Assembly (NCBI RefSeq): GCF_002078875.1
Contig: NC_034438.1
Location: forward strand, 15,734,208 to 15,798,207
Direction: 5' to 3'
Length of the DNA: 64,000 nt
From: Numida meleagris
Taxonomy: Eukaryota; Chordata; Aves; Galliformes; Numididae
This document shows, piece by piece, positions 1 through 11,189 of this stretch. Below the pieces are notes generated by a model. That model was not told where the DNA came from and ran no database searches. It saw only the letters and a list, made by a program, of their open reading frames with translations. The number at the start of each line of letters is the position of its first letter. Position 1 is the first letter of the stretch. The translations under genes and the position numbers were made by a program.

Positions 1-439
1 AAATCCTTAAAACGTCTGCTCCTACTCTTCATGGTTGGGGTTTTTTTTTGAGAGAACTCAATATAAAAAGAGAACTTCATAGATCAAATAATATTGCCAT
101 ATCCATAAAAAAATTGATGCTTACACTTTACGCATGGTGCAGTGCTACAAGTAATTAATACTGTGACCAAGTATTACATCAAGTAGTTAGGAAAGAGTCA
201 ATTCCTGGCAAGAATTTTTGGCACAGGTTGTCTTATCTCTGGAAGTAAAAACCTTCTGAAAGGGACCTAAATTCCTTCAAGGATACTAATTTTGTTTATG
301 TTTTGGCTTTAGTGAAATCTGGAATAGTGTGCTTTTGCCCTTTTGGTGACAAAACCAAAATCACCTATGATGCCATGATCAGGTTGAAGAGCTTGTGGAA
401 GAAAATGAGAGACCAGAACAATAAAAGACCAAGAAATGT
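1..439. other. Intergenic sequence, nothing recognised
   Basis: AT-rich unique-looking DNA. No frame of note and no repeat family recognised. The last part (about 370-439) may already belong to the CR1 that becomes recognisable from about 440, but its translation is too decayed to say. Confidence 0.5.
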
Positions 440-2054
440 GGCCGGGGTCACCTGAGCAGGGGGAGCCTGTGAACGAGGCCTTCTTGCTTCAGCTAAAAGA
501 AGCACTATGCTCGCAGGCTCTCATTCTGATGGGGGATTTCAACCACTTGGATGTCTGCTGGAAAGCAACACAGTAGGCTGCCAGCAATCCAGAAGACTTC
601 TGGAGTCTACTGAAGTAGACTGGTCCAGGTATTAGGTAAAGCAACTAGAGAAGAAGCATTTCTAGAGCTGGTGCTCACCAGTGCAGAGGAATTCATTAAT
701 AAAATTAAGACTGAAGGCAGTTCTGGGCTGTAGTAACCATGCCATGTTTGAATTCATGATCTTGAGGAGGATGGACTTGGCAAAAAACAAAGTAAGGATC
801 CTGAACTTCAGGACAGTGAAATTCAGGCTGCTTAAGGAATTCCTGGTTAAGATCCCCCTGAGAATCTGTCCTTAGAGACCAAGGGACGGAACAGAGTTGG
901 CAACACTTTAATGATTCCATTCTGAGAGCAAAATAGCTCTCTGTCCCCCAGTATAGGAAAACAAACAGAGGAGGCACAAAACCACTGTGGGTTGGAAAGG
1001 ACCTGCTGGTAAAACTGAGGGATAAGAAGGATGTGTACGTTCAATGGAAGCAAGGACATGAGACCTGGCAAGAATATAGGAATGCTGTCTGGACATGCAG
1101 AGATGGGGTCAAGAAAGCCAAGGCACAGATGGAACTGCATTTGGTGAGGGATGTGAAAAAAGAATTCTACTGGTACATTGGTCAGACAAGACAGGCCAAA
1201 GAGAGTGTACCCTCTCTGATAAATAAGAAGGGAATACTGGCTACAACACACATGGAGAAGGCTGAAGTACTCACCATGTTCTTTACCCCTGTCTTCATTA
1301 GCAGCCAGGATTCCCATACCCCTCATATTCGTGAGTCTCACATCCTTGAACCTCTAGGTGGGGCCTGGGGAAGCAAAATCACTCCCACTGTAAGAGAAGA
1401 GCAAGTCCAAGACTACCTCATGAGACTGAATATATATAAGTCTGTGAAGCCTGAGGACTTGCATCCTGGAATCCTGAAAAAACTGGCTGGTGTGATTGCC
1501 AAGCTATTCTCCATTGTATTTGAAAAGTCATGGCTGTCAGATGAAGTTCCCAGTGACTGGAAAAGGGAAACATCACTCCCATTTTTAAGAAAGAGTGAAA
1601 GGAAACCCTTGGATCTATGGGCCAGTGAACCTCACCTCTGAGCCTGGGAAGATCATGGAGCAGATATTCCTGGAAGATACGAGGGACGAGTAGGTGATCC
1701 AAGACAGCCAGCATAGCTTCACCAAGGGCAGATCACGTCTGACCAATCTGGTAGCCTTCTATGATGCAGTGACAGCTTCAGTGGACAAAGGAAGGGCAAT
1801 TGATTTCCTGTACCTGGACTTCTGTAATGCCTTTGAAAAGGTCCTGCACCACATCCTGATCTCTAAATTGGAGAGATACAGGTTCACAGGCTGGACTATT
1901 TGGTGGATAAGAAATTGGTTGGATGGTCACAGCCAGAAGGTTGTGGTCAATGGCTGTATGTCCAGGTGGACGGCCGTGAAAAGTGATATCCCTAAGGGGT
2001 CAGTCAGTCTTGGGATTAGTACTTTTCAACATATTTATCAGTGATATAGATCTT
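440..2054 (+). mobile_element. CR1 LINE fragment, ORF2 endonuclease to mid reverse transcriptase
   Basis: A 5'- and 3'-truncated copy of CR1, the chicken-repeat-1 LINE of birds. The sequence enters in the second half of the endonuclease, with a readable LILMGDFNH motif at about 520-546, and runs through the linker into the reverse-transcriptase palm. It stops abruptly near 2054, just after the block that reads as the I(S)DID segment, before the FADD catalytic box and the 3' UTR. Frameshifts and stops separate the readable blocks, so it is an old, inactive copy. Boundaries are by recognition of CR1-like translation and could move by tens of bases. Confidence 0.85.
460..2044 (+). pseudogene. 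CR1 ORF2 protein remnant (endonuclease/reverse transcriptase)
   Basis: In intact CR1, ORF2 encodes an APE-type endonuclease and a reverse transcriptase that carry out target-primed retrotransposition. Here three blocks are readable. The first is the endonuclease end with MGDFNH at about 520-546. The second is a 202-codon open stretch, 1033-1641, covering the endonuclease-RT linker and RT entry; it contains KSVKPEDLHPGIL, matching the usual 'K..GPDGIHPRVL' region, and ends in SDEVPSDWK. The third is a 116-codon stretch, 1694-2044, with QHSFTKGRS and [11 protein letters not shown] at about 1811-1843, the palm block holding the first catalytic Asp. Each block is in a different frame from the last, and the YADD/FADD box and thumb are missing. 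The start codons of the open stretches are incidental. Confidence 0.8.
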
Positions 2055-2872
2055 GCATGTCCAAATCCTGGGCCATGTGCCACCCAGCACATCTCCCAGT
2101 ATGGCCCACCCAATGCCCTGCCCCATCATAGCAACTGCTCTTCCCCACTAGGGGGAGCCTAGGCCTACCCCAGGTACACATCCATCACTCAGCAACAACC
2201 AAACCATCAGTGTGCTATTAACACTGTTTGGGCTGAAACCAGGGCACAGAGCACAATACGGTACCAACTTAAGTTATGGCAAATAATGCTATGTATTTTG
2301 ATACAGTGTCTAATAACAGTCCTGTGAACAGCAAAGCGTATGCAGCCATGCTTCCCATTCTGACAAAGGAATTTGAGAATAGGTTTCAAGATTGCTGAAA
2401 AAAATCATCAATATTTGTGATTCTGTTTTCAGTTGATATAAATAGATTATTTGTAAATTTTCAAATGGAATGTATCAGGTTGTAATCAGATATTCAACTC
2501 AAATATCTCATAAGACCTCCCTTACCAGAGAAAAATATCCCTCACTCCAGAGTCATGACTTACACGTCATCATTTTGTCAGTATGTACATTTGTGAACAA
2601 TTGTTTTCAAGGATGGAGCACAGGAAGAGTAAAATTTCATCAGAAATCTCTGACAAACACCTCAAGAACTCACTAAGAACTGCATCTACTTTCAGTGAAC
2701 CACACTGGTGCACTAGTTTCACAAAAGCAAAGCCAAATCATAGAATCATAGAATTAGAAATAGAATCATAGAATTAAAAATATCTCACTCATTTTATGTT
2801 TATGTTGCCCTCTTTTTTTGTTGTTGTTTGAAATAAAAAACATTAAAAATTAAAATAATTTTGGTTACTTAT
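2055..2872. other. Unclassified spacer between CR1 fragments
   Basis: Positions 2055-2200 are more GC-rich than their surroundings, with a C-rich run, but match nothing I know. From 2200 to 2730 the DNA is ordinary AT-rich sequence. Positions 2735-2776 contain three spaced copies of AATCATAGAAT, the reverse complement of the CR1 tail octamer. This may be a shredded CR1 3' end in minus orientation. Confidence 0.4.
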
Positions 2873-3466
2873 ATCACAGAATCACAGAATTGCAGGGATT
2901 GGAAGGGACCTCAAGAGATCATCAGGTCCACCTCCCCTGCTAAAGCAGGTAACCTACAATAGGTCACACAGGTAGGCATCCAGCCAGGTCTTGAATATCT
3001 CCATAGAAGGAGTCTCCACAACCTCTCTGGGCAACCTGCTCCAGTGCTCTGTCATCCTTGCCATAAAGAAGATCTTCTACATGTTAGTATGGAGCTTCCT
3101 ATGTTCAAGTTTTAGGCTCCTTGTCCTGTTGCTATACAACACCGAGAAGAGCCTGGCCTCATCCATTTGCCTCCACCTCCCTTTAGATATTTGTAAACAT
3201 TTATCAGATTCCTCTCAGTCTTCTTTTCCCGAGGCTGAACAGACCCAGGTTACTCAGCCTTTCCTCACACAGGAGATACTCCGCAACCTTTGTCATCTTT
3301 GTGGCCCTCCACTGGACTCCTTCTAGGAGATCCCTGTTTTTTTTTAACTGGGAAGCCCACAACTGGACACAGTAGTCTAAATGTAGCCTCACGAGGGCAG
3401 AGTAGAGGGGGAGGATAACCTCCCTCCACCTGCTGGTCACACTCTTTTTAATGCACCCCAGATATG
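2873..3466 (-). mobile_element. CR1 LINE 3' end, minus orientation
   Basis: It begins at the left with ATCACAGAATCACAGAATTG, the reverse complement of a CR1 3' terminus, and continues backward through the 3' UTR into the end of ORF2. A minus-strand open stretch at 3204-3497 reads as the RT C-terminus, with [14 protein letters not shown] ('[11 protein letters not shown]' in the family) and [19 protein letters not shown]. The fragment ends around 3466 at the position corresponding to the ILGCIK region, where a mariner follows a few bases further on. It is a typical 5'-truncated CR1 of about 0.6 kb. Confidence 0.9.
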
Positions 3467-3482
3467 AATGAACTATATTATA

Positions 3483-4016
3483 TGAGGGCTGCTCCACAAG
3501 TAATGCCTGCTATTTTATTATGTTGGCCTACAACATCAGAGCTGGATGTTGGTGGAATGGTGCTAAAGGTTGAGCTTTCCTGCCAATATTCCATTACATA
3601 TTTTTGTCATGTGACAGATGGCAGCAGAGGGACATTCTGACAAATTGGCGTCTGACATGGAAGTGCATAAGAAGCAAAGGTGTGGAATTTAATTTCTCCA
3701 TGTGGAAAAAATGACACTTTTTAACAGTGAGTGAATGTACAACCAAGTACTGAGTGTGAGCACAGTGAGGCAGTGGATGGTGCGTTTCAGCAGAGGCAAC
3801 AGTAGGTCACCTCTGCTGGTGAGGATTTTGAGAAGCACAACATGCAGGCTCTTGTTCACTTCTGGTGAAAATGGAAAGATAATGGAGGTGACTATGATGA
3901 AAAATAGTGTTTTGTAGCTGAGAATGTGCTCTATGAAACAGTGTTATTGTGCTCTTTGTATTGATTGTAGTTTCCATGAACATAAACAGGAGACTCTACT
4001 TTCGATGCAATCTGTG
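3483..4016 (+). mobile_element. Mariner (Galluhop-like) element, internally deleted
   Basis: A Tc1/mariner DNA transposon with both ends present. The left end begins after a TA with GAGGGCTGCTCCACAAG and the mariner signature AAGTAATGCCT. The right end carries the degenerate complement of it, ending near 4016. At about 530 bp it is less than half of a full mariner (about 1.2-1.3 kb). The missing part is the transposase middle, including the catalytic core. A second TA lies at 4019-4020, so the exact right border is uncertain. It sits between two opposed CR1 fragments. Confidence 0.85.
3657..3960 (+). pseudogene. Mariner transposase remnant (N-terminal helix-turn-helix plus C-terminal tip)
   Basis: The ATG at 3657 begins MEVHKKQRCGI, matching the usual start of this transposase family. 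After a frameshift the frame 3735-3917 reads VSTVRQWMVRFSRG, the second DNA-binding helix-turn-helix region. It then passes directly to CRLLFTSGENGK and MMKNSVL, which belong to the last residues of the family protein. The DDD catalytic domain between them has been deleted, so no transposase activity is possible. The right-hand part matches the 3' end of the other mariner copies in this window. Confidence 0.75.
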
Positions 4017-4074
4017 TTTACTCAGGCCTAGACAGTTCCTCTTCAATCAGTGTGGCCCAGGCAAGCCAAAAGAT

Positions 4075-4974
4075 TGGACATCCATGACAAATATGATGGA
4101 TTGAGTGAACCCTCAGCAAGTTTGCAGATTACACCACAATGAGTGGTACAGTTGATGCAATAGATGGAAGGGATGCTGTCCAAAGGGATCTGGACAGGCT
4201 TGAAACGTGCACCCATGTGAACCTGATGGGGTTCAACAAGGCCAAGTACAAGATGTTCTGCTTGTATTGGGGCAATCTCAGATATATGTGCAGAATGGGA
4301 GAAGAACTTGAGAGCAGTTCTGCAGAGAAGGACTTAAGGACACAACAGTGTGCACTTGAAGCCCAGAAGGCCAACAGTATCCTGGGCTGCATCAAAAATG
4401 AGTGGCCAGCAGAGTGAGGGCGGTGAATGTCCACCTCTACTCCACCCCAGTGAGGCTCCATCTTGAGTACTGCGTGGGGCCCCCAGCTCAGGAGAGTTGT
4501 TGATCTTTTGAAAGGGGTCCAGAGGATAGTCACAAAGATGACGAGAGGGCTGGAGCACCTCTCCTATGAAGACAGGCTGAGGAAGCAAGGCTTGTTCAGT
4601 CTAGAGAAGAGAAGGCTCAAGGGAAAACTGATGGCAGTCTTCCAGTATCTAAAAGGAGCTTATAAGCAGGGAAGAAGTCAACTTTTTACAGAAGCAGGTA
4701 GCGAAAAGACAAGGGGGAATTGTTTTAAATTAAAAGAGGGTAGATTTAGATTAGATATTAGGAGGAAATTTTTTACTCAGAAGGTGGTAAGCACTGGCAC
4801 AGGCTGCCCAGAGAAGCTGTGGATGCCGAATCCGTGGAAGCGCTCAAGGCCAGGTTGGATGAAGCCCTGAGGAAGCCAAACTGATGGGTGGCAAGCCTTC
4901 CTACAGCAGGGAAATTAGAACAAGATGGTCTTTAAGGTCCTTTCCAACTCAATCCATTCTATGATTCTTTGATT
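4075..4974 (+). mobile_element. CR1 LINE 3' end with ORF2 C-terminus and tail
   Basis: A 5'-truncated CR1 of about 0.9 kb in plus orientation. It starts around 4075 in the segment that reads '[16 protein letters not shown]' near the RT catalytic box, although the FADD motif itself is decayed. It continues through the RT thumb ([28 protein letters not shown], open 4139-4417; then LEHLSYEDRLRKQGLFSLEKRRLKG, open 4463-4870) and the 3' UTR. It ends in the CR1 terminal repeats TTCTATGATTCTTTGATT at about 4957-4974. Only a few frameshifts are needed to read across it, so it is younger-looking than the copy at 440-2054. Confidence 0.9.
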
Positions 4975-7219
4975 TTGTTCTTGTGGCCTGTGGAAACATT
5001 GACTCTTCTATCACATTTGAGTTTATCTGGCTCATTTGTGACATTACTTGTTTAAATTAAAAATCTGCCTTTTCCTTTCTCAGTTTGTCTACTGACCACA
5101 GGCCTACAGAGAAATAAACAAAAACATGCTTAGCATCACATGTGCACGTACTGTGTAAGCCTTTATGCAAACTTTATACTCAGGTGGCTGGGAAAGTACA
5201 GAACTTCATATTCTCTAATGTTCTGACAGTCATAGTACATAAACTCAAGGAGCTCAAATGACTTGTGTCTAGTTGCAACAAACTGTTGGACAGTACCTAG
5301 CACAATAGTAATACTCCTAAAATTTGGTATTGCTTTCAACTGGCTAAAATATATTTAGGAGAACATCAAGCCAATGAGGAATATAAATGCTGTAATCTAT
5401 TCTTTGTAGTGCTGCTTAGTTTTACTGGATGTTGTGTGCTAGCTAGAATCATAGGGATAAATATAGGTATCTGTTTTTTCTCTCTTTTAAATAAGCTTGT
5501 GGCTGGTGTTCCTGTAGTAAGAAACTTGATAAATGTGAACTAACTAGCCACTTAGTAATAGTTTAAAAATATAGACAGCAATTAAAAGAAACTCAGCTAC
5601 TATTATTTTTTTTAAGTATCTCAGTCTGGTTTATGATTTTTAGGACATGACACAGTTTTTGAATGCTCCTTGTATGTACATATAGGAGAGTGAGACAGAG
5701 AGAGGTTTTTGTGTGTATATATTTTGCATGTCTAGATTTTTCCAGCTTTTACAATATCTAGCTGTTTTCCAAGCCATCAGCACTGGGTTTACCACATACA
5801 AGGCCACCAATAAATGACTTTAACTAGCGTGATGAGAGTACTCACTATTTCACATGGGCTGTGCTAGTAACTTTAACTGAAACAGTAAATCCATGATAGT
5901 GAGGACTAGGTAAACCACAACTCCAATGGAGTTCCTGAAAGAGGCCAAGCCCAGCATGGCCTTTCTCAGAACTTTTACTACATAGCACTGTGTGTTTCCT
6001 GATGCTGTTTGGCTTGGAGCTTTATACGGCAGTGCTGGCAGCTTGGATTTCTGCCCAGTGTTTTTATTCCTAACTTGTGCAAATGTGTGATTCACCATGT
6101 ACTTCTTTTTCTTGGCAGCCTTTTCAAGGAGTGCCACTTGTTTTCAGCCAGGCACTTGAGTGTGCTGCTGGAGACCTTCTTGTTGCTGTTGCACATTTTA
6201 GAATTTCTTAGAACTTAATGCGAATAAATAGTAGCTGGGAGAAATTATAAAATGAAATAATGGCTCTTGTTTTTACATCTTTCTTTCAGCCAACTGTCCA
6301 TCTAAGTCATTAATTTTCATGGTTTCATTCCTTCACTTATTTTCCATGGAAGCAGCCTTTTCTCCAACAAACAGTTTGATAACTCAAACATCCCAATTGC
6401 TAGTTTGTGTAATGAAAATCTTAGTACTGTTCCATGCAGATAGTGCTATGTCTATAGGACTTAGTGTACCTGTAAAGAAATGGAAAACATAATGTACAGC
6501 TGATTTCTCAGTATTCATCCCCTCCTTCTAGTGATTGGACAACTGCCTGACACAGACTGGTATACTGCAAAAATTTCCAAGATTTTTTGGACGTTGACTG
6601 AATACTTAGATTACTTCTGTCAACTAAGAATATTGATACAGACTTCCAAGCAAGAAGATTCTCCAAGAATTCATTGCTCAGTAAATTATCTTATTTCTTG
6701 TACTATCCACTGTTTCACTCCTACTGAACAAATAAATAAACAAATATTAACAATTTAAATTTAACTCCTCTCCTAGGTTCCTTGAGACCACAAATTGTCA
6801 AGATGGAATTAATTTTGCTTTTTTTAACTGACCAAGGCAGTAAATATTAGTGAATTCAAAGTAATCAGTGAAAGAAGTTTCAGCCTCTGGGCAGAGCTCT
6901 GTGTCAAGAAAATGAGAAGTATTACTAAGAAATGAGTTATTACATTATCAAGTAGGGTGATGTAGTGGTTTTTTTGTGTGGTAATCAATCCTGAACGAGA
7001 AAGCAATAATAAAAAACAATTCTAAACAAGTCCGTGATATATAATGTCCAAGGGGTACTGTGGATTGTGTCTTGTACTAAGCCTAATTAATTTACTTCAG
7101 TGTTTTTTTCTTCAGGCGTATTTTCCAATATCACAGAGATGTAGGAGACATATACAATATGCAGCCTTATGAATTTATCTGTATATATGTGTCTGTATAT
7201 AAATGTTTATTTTTGTCTG
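4975..7219. other. Intergenic AT-rich sequence with one unexplained Lys-rich minus-strand frame
   Basis: No repeat or gene recognised. The only frame that drew attention is on the minus strand at 5850-6137 (95 codons, Lys-rich start AAKKKKYMVNHTF, hydrophobic end). It has no recognisable family, no poly(A) and no flanking duplications, and I do not annotate it as a gene. Confidence 0.5.
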
Positions 7220-7223
7220 TCCT

Positions 7224-7624
7224 TAGATGTGGTGCACTTGCACAACAGGTATGAGGCCATGGGACTCAAAGAACAGGTAAGTGTGGTTATTGAAGAAAGG
7301 CCATCCACATGAGGCTCTAGGTTGAGATGGTCATCCTTATACCCTAAGACAGCTTCTGCCAGGAACAAAAGAAAGATGGTAGGCAACTCCCTTCTGAGGG
7401 GAACTGAGGGCCCGATATGCTGTCCATACCCTACTCAAAAGAAAGTCTGCTGCCTCCATGGGGCCTACGTCAGGAAGTTCCCTAGTATGGTACAGTCATA
7501 CGATTATTACCTGCTTCTGGTATTTCAGGTAGGCAGAAATGAAGTCTCAGGGAGAAGGCCAAGGGCCATCCAGAGAGACTTCAGAGCACTGAGTAGGGAA
7601 CAAATAGGAGCTAGAAGCCATTGA
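7224..7624 (+). pseudogene. CR1 ORF1 protein remnant, esterase-like (SGNH) domain
   Basis: CR1 ORF1 encodes a nucleic-acid-binding protein with a domain of the SGNH/GDSL esterase type. Here the frame 7322-7624 contains VGNSLLRGTEGPIC, equivalent to the family's GDSL block I. The Asp of GDSL is replaced by Asn, while the Ser that would be the nucleophile is kept. The block is followed by KVCCLHGAYVRKFPSMVQSY, then DYYLLLVFQVGRNEV, equivalent to the block that carries Gly-x-Asn. An upstream stop near 7311 breaks the link to the preceding LHNRYEAM segment. The residues after RDFRALSR no longer follow ORF1, which marks the deletion junction. Confidence 0.7.
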
Positions 7625-7675
7625 ACAGCATGAATTGAATAGCATACTATGACGTAGTGGCCTATTAGTTGCCAA

Positions 7676-8509
7676 ATATCTTTTTTGATGATCTGGATGA
7701 GGAGATTGAGTGTACCCTTAGTAAGTCTACAGATAATGCCAAGTTGGGAAAAAGTGTTGATCTGCATGAGCGTAGGAAGGCCCTTCAGAAGGATCTGGAT
7801 AGGCTGGTTTGATGGGCTAAGGCTGACTGTATGAGATTCAACAAGACCAAGTGCCGAGGCCTACACTTCAGTCACAACAACCCCATGCATTTTGACAGGC
7901 CTGGGGCAAAGAGGCTGGAAAGCTGTGTGGAGAAAAGGATCTGGGGGTGTTAGCTGACAGCTGGCTGAACGTGAGCCAGCAGTGTGCCCAGCTGGCCGGG
8001 AAGGCCAGTGGCATTCTGGCTTGTATCAGAAATAGTGCAGACAGCAATTCCAGGGAGCTGATTTTCTCTCTGTACTCAGCACTGTGAGGCCACACCTCAA
8101 GTATTGTGTTCAGTACAAGAAAGATGTCAAGGCCCTTGAGTCTGTCCACAGAAAGGCAATAAAACTGGTGAGGGGACTGGAGCACAAGTCTTATGAGGAG
8201 CAGCAGAGGGAGCTGGGATTATTTAATCTGGAGAAGAGGCTCAGGGGGCACCTTTATAGATCTATACTACCACCTGAAAGTTGTAGTGACATTAGGGTTA
8301 GCCTCTTCTCCCAGGTAGCCACTGATGGGATGAAAAGTAACTGCCTTAAGGTGCAGCAAGGGACGTTCAGATTGGATATCAGGGAAAATTTCTTCTCAGA
8401 AAGTGTGGTGATGCATTGGAACAGGCTGCCCAGGGAGATGGTGGAGTCACTGTCCCTGGAGGCTTTCAAGACACATGTAGATGTGGAATTTAGGGATGTG
8501 GTATGGTGA
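7676..8509 (+). pseudogene. CR1 ORF2 C-terminal remnant
   Basis: The region covers the RT after the first catalytic block through the end of the protein. It includes [14 protein letters not shown], then a decayed FADD box (reads TDNAK), then [10 protein letters not shown]. The C-terminal 141 codons (8084-8509) contain [34 protein letters not shown] and [22 protein letters not shown]. The catalytic DD is present only as a degraded sequence, and the N-terminal half of the protein is absent, so it is non-functional. Confidence 0.75.
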
Positions 8510-8592
8510 TCATGGTTGTGATGAGTTGATCGTTGGACTGGATGATCTTAGTGATCTTTTCCAACCTTAATGACTCAATGATTCTATGATTT

Positions 8593-11189
8593 ATTGGCTG
8601 TATTTCCATACTCTAGTAGGTTGGTAAGATTTTTCAAACATATGAACTTTTGACCTGTATTTTATACATAATTTATTGACTGTGTATAAACTCTCATAGC
8701 ACAAACTATACATAACATGAGTGAAACTCACATTTTCTGACAGAATTATCTGTGATTTACTATATAGATGGTGTGTGATAATTTCAGGGTTTTTACTTGG
8801 CGCAAACTAGTGTGCAAAACGCAGTGACTGTCACTTCAGTCAGTAGGTCAGGTTTCTGTACACAATGACTTAAGCTTGCTAGGTAAAATACTACTCAGGA
8901 TTGTCCTGTTATTCTGTAGGTGACACTCTGCTTAGGACCCATTTGCCTAAATGTAAGTGCTAGTCCACTGACGTTGTGGAGTACTCAAAAAAAAAAATGT
9001 TAGGTATGCCACTTGTCCTACAGATTTCCTGTACCATCAGCTGGAAAACATTAGCATTACACAACTATGTGTCTATTCAAGTGATCTTGCTGTTTCATAG
9101 CTATTTTCTTGCCTTCTACTTTTTCTTGAGCTCTTCAAGAAAATCAAGTAATAGTCATCTGAAGTTTGGATTTCAGTTTTTGATCTCTATGACAAAAATC
9201 TACCTGTGTTCTAAATCTTCTCCCAGATCTGGTGCTGATCTGACCATGAGTTGAACCACAACTAAGTATTCCCTGCAATGTGCCATATTTTGTTTCCTAC
9301 TGCCATTAATTCCAGTGCACAAAATGTACACAGCAGTATGTTTGTACACATAGGCTGAAGTACTACTTCTTATTCAATAGAATTTGTCATCATAATTTTG
9401 CCACCAACTCACAGTCTCCCTCTCCTCCTAACCTAAGTAGTCACATACTTACACTCTTTTTATCTTTCTTTTCAGTCTCTGTCCTTAGTGCAAAATCAAT
9501 TTTGGGGGGTAGTGGATTAGTAAGTGAAATGTGTTACATTTTGATATGGCTAAAGCACAATTTCAGACTGCAGTGGGGGCAGGAACTATTTTCTTTTCAG
9601 TAGGTACAAAAGTCTGGGTAGGTGCAAGTGAAAGTGACCATAGGGAAAAAAAGAAGTCTTGATCATTACTCACAGCTACAACTCTCTGTACAATACAAGG
9701 ACTGATGTCTTAATGTACCAGCGTCACTGTGGTGACAGACATGGTTTGTCCATACACCTTTTTAGGACAGAATGATACTCCTATTTTGTTACTGCTACAA
9801 AGAATTTGCAATTGGGACACTGCTGGTTCAATTCAATGCAAATAATAGATTATAAACCAAACAGATTGAACAGTGCTTTCACCATCAAGGATCACGTGGG
9901 TTGTAATGAGATCCCCTGTCATAGTTGTACTTGTGGTGTAGAAAGAATTAGGATAGGAAAATTCAATGAATCCATAGTGAGACACGTACAGCTGTGTGTA
10001 TCTGGCACACAGGTGTTTGGTGTTTGTGTTTTGATTTGACTGCTTGCCAGTATCAAAGCTAGATTCATTAGAGGATCCACAGAGTCATTTCAGAGAAAAA
10101 TGACTTATCCTCTGGCACTAATAATAATAATCCTTTCTCCCATATATAGCTCTGTGTTTGGGCTACAGCCAGTACTCCTCCTTTCCCGCAGACTTAGACA
10201 GTATCAAGTTATCCACGCTTTCAACAACTCAGTGAATTAGAACTAGGTAGGTACAGGAGGTAGCAGCTGCTGAAAATTATGGTTTTTTGTTTTTGTTTTT
10301 TTTAATTTTGTACTAACTCTATGCTTTTTGTTTGTCTGCTTTACTCAAGTAGATTCCCAGTGATAAACTTTCATTGGGGTGTGAAAGGATATTGAATGGG
10401 TTCTTTTTTTCCCAGTAAGGACTGGGTAGTCTTCCAGAGTTAGTAAAGCCTAATACTCTCTTTAAAAAATCAAAATGTTAGGGGAAAAAAAGAGGAGAAA
10501 AAAAGCAGTATGTTAATACAAACTCAGTACTTTCTGTGAGAAGAGGGTAAAAAATCATGCATGATACAAAGAGAAATCTATTGGTCATGAAATAAAATTG
10601 CATAAAATAAAGAGGAATGTGAGGAGAACATTCAAATTCTAGCAATCCTGCTGGAGCACGTGAATTTGAAAAGAACTTTAGGAAAGCCAGGTGACATACA
10701 AACATGATGAAATCAACACATGGTTTGTAGCAGTTATGTATTGGATTGGCAGCATTTACCTAAAACTCTCGAGTACTGAAGGTAATAGTAAAAGAGGCTC
10801 CTGCCTCTTCTGAACTGTGTGCATAATTATGCTAATTTAAGCAATCAAGAATTGGCACAGAAAGTTAAAAGCTAAGTTAGAGTTAGACTAAATATTTACT
10901 GAGTGACAGTTTAAACATAGTAAGGAACTTACTATCCCCACAACAGATGTGAACCTAAGTCTGGAGTTTTGATACCAGAGGCTCAGATTTGCGTTGCCAG
11001 ATGTGCATTTCAGACATCACGGCACTATTTTCAGAGGTGCTGAACTTCTCTCTGACATCTGTTACCAACGTGCCAGTTGTAATGAGTAGCACTGTTAAAC
11101 CCAATAAACTTATTGGTGGGCCAGGACACCTCTTAGCCAAGAAATGCAAACCACGTAACCATAATAGTTGCAAAAGATGATTAGTCCAT
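8593..11189. other. Intergenic sequence, nothing recognised
   Basis: AT-rich unique-looking DNA containing short poly(A) and poly(T) runs and a T-rich stretch near 10280-10310. No gene, RNA or repeat family recognised. The region 10950-11170 is more GC-rich and has short open frames on both strands, but no identity. Confidence 0.5.

Larger units (their letters stand above)
7220..8592 (+). mobile_element. CR1 LINE with two large internal deletions (ORF1 end joined to ORF2 end)
   Basis: A CR1 copy that keeps pieces from both ORFs but has lost most of ORF2. Positions 7224-7600 are ORF1 (LHNRYEAM then the SLLRGTEGPIC esterase-like region). About 7600-7670 reads as the very start of the ORF2 endonuclease (a degenerate 'NK.EELEAI...YDVVA'). 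From about 7676 the sequence is already in the RT near [14 protein letters not shown], followed by the RT C-terminus, the 3' UTR and the terminal TTCTATGATTT at 8592. Roughly 2 kb of ORF2 is absent. Whether the copy arose by deletion after insertion or by template jumping during reverse transcription cannot be told from one locus. Confidence 0.8.

Noticed and set aside
2735..2776. AATCATAGAAT repeats as a tandem satellite or array
   Set aside because: Only three irregular units; they match the reversed CR1 tail and are best seen as a CR1 scrap. No CRISPR-like regular repeat-spacer arrangement exists anywhere in the window.
2991..3326. 111-codon plus-strand frame
   Set aside because: It is the antisense of a minus-strand CR1 3' end.
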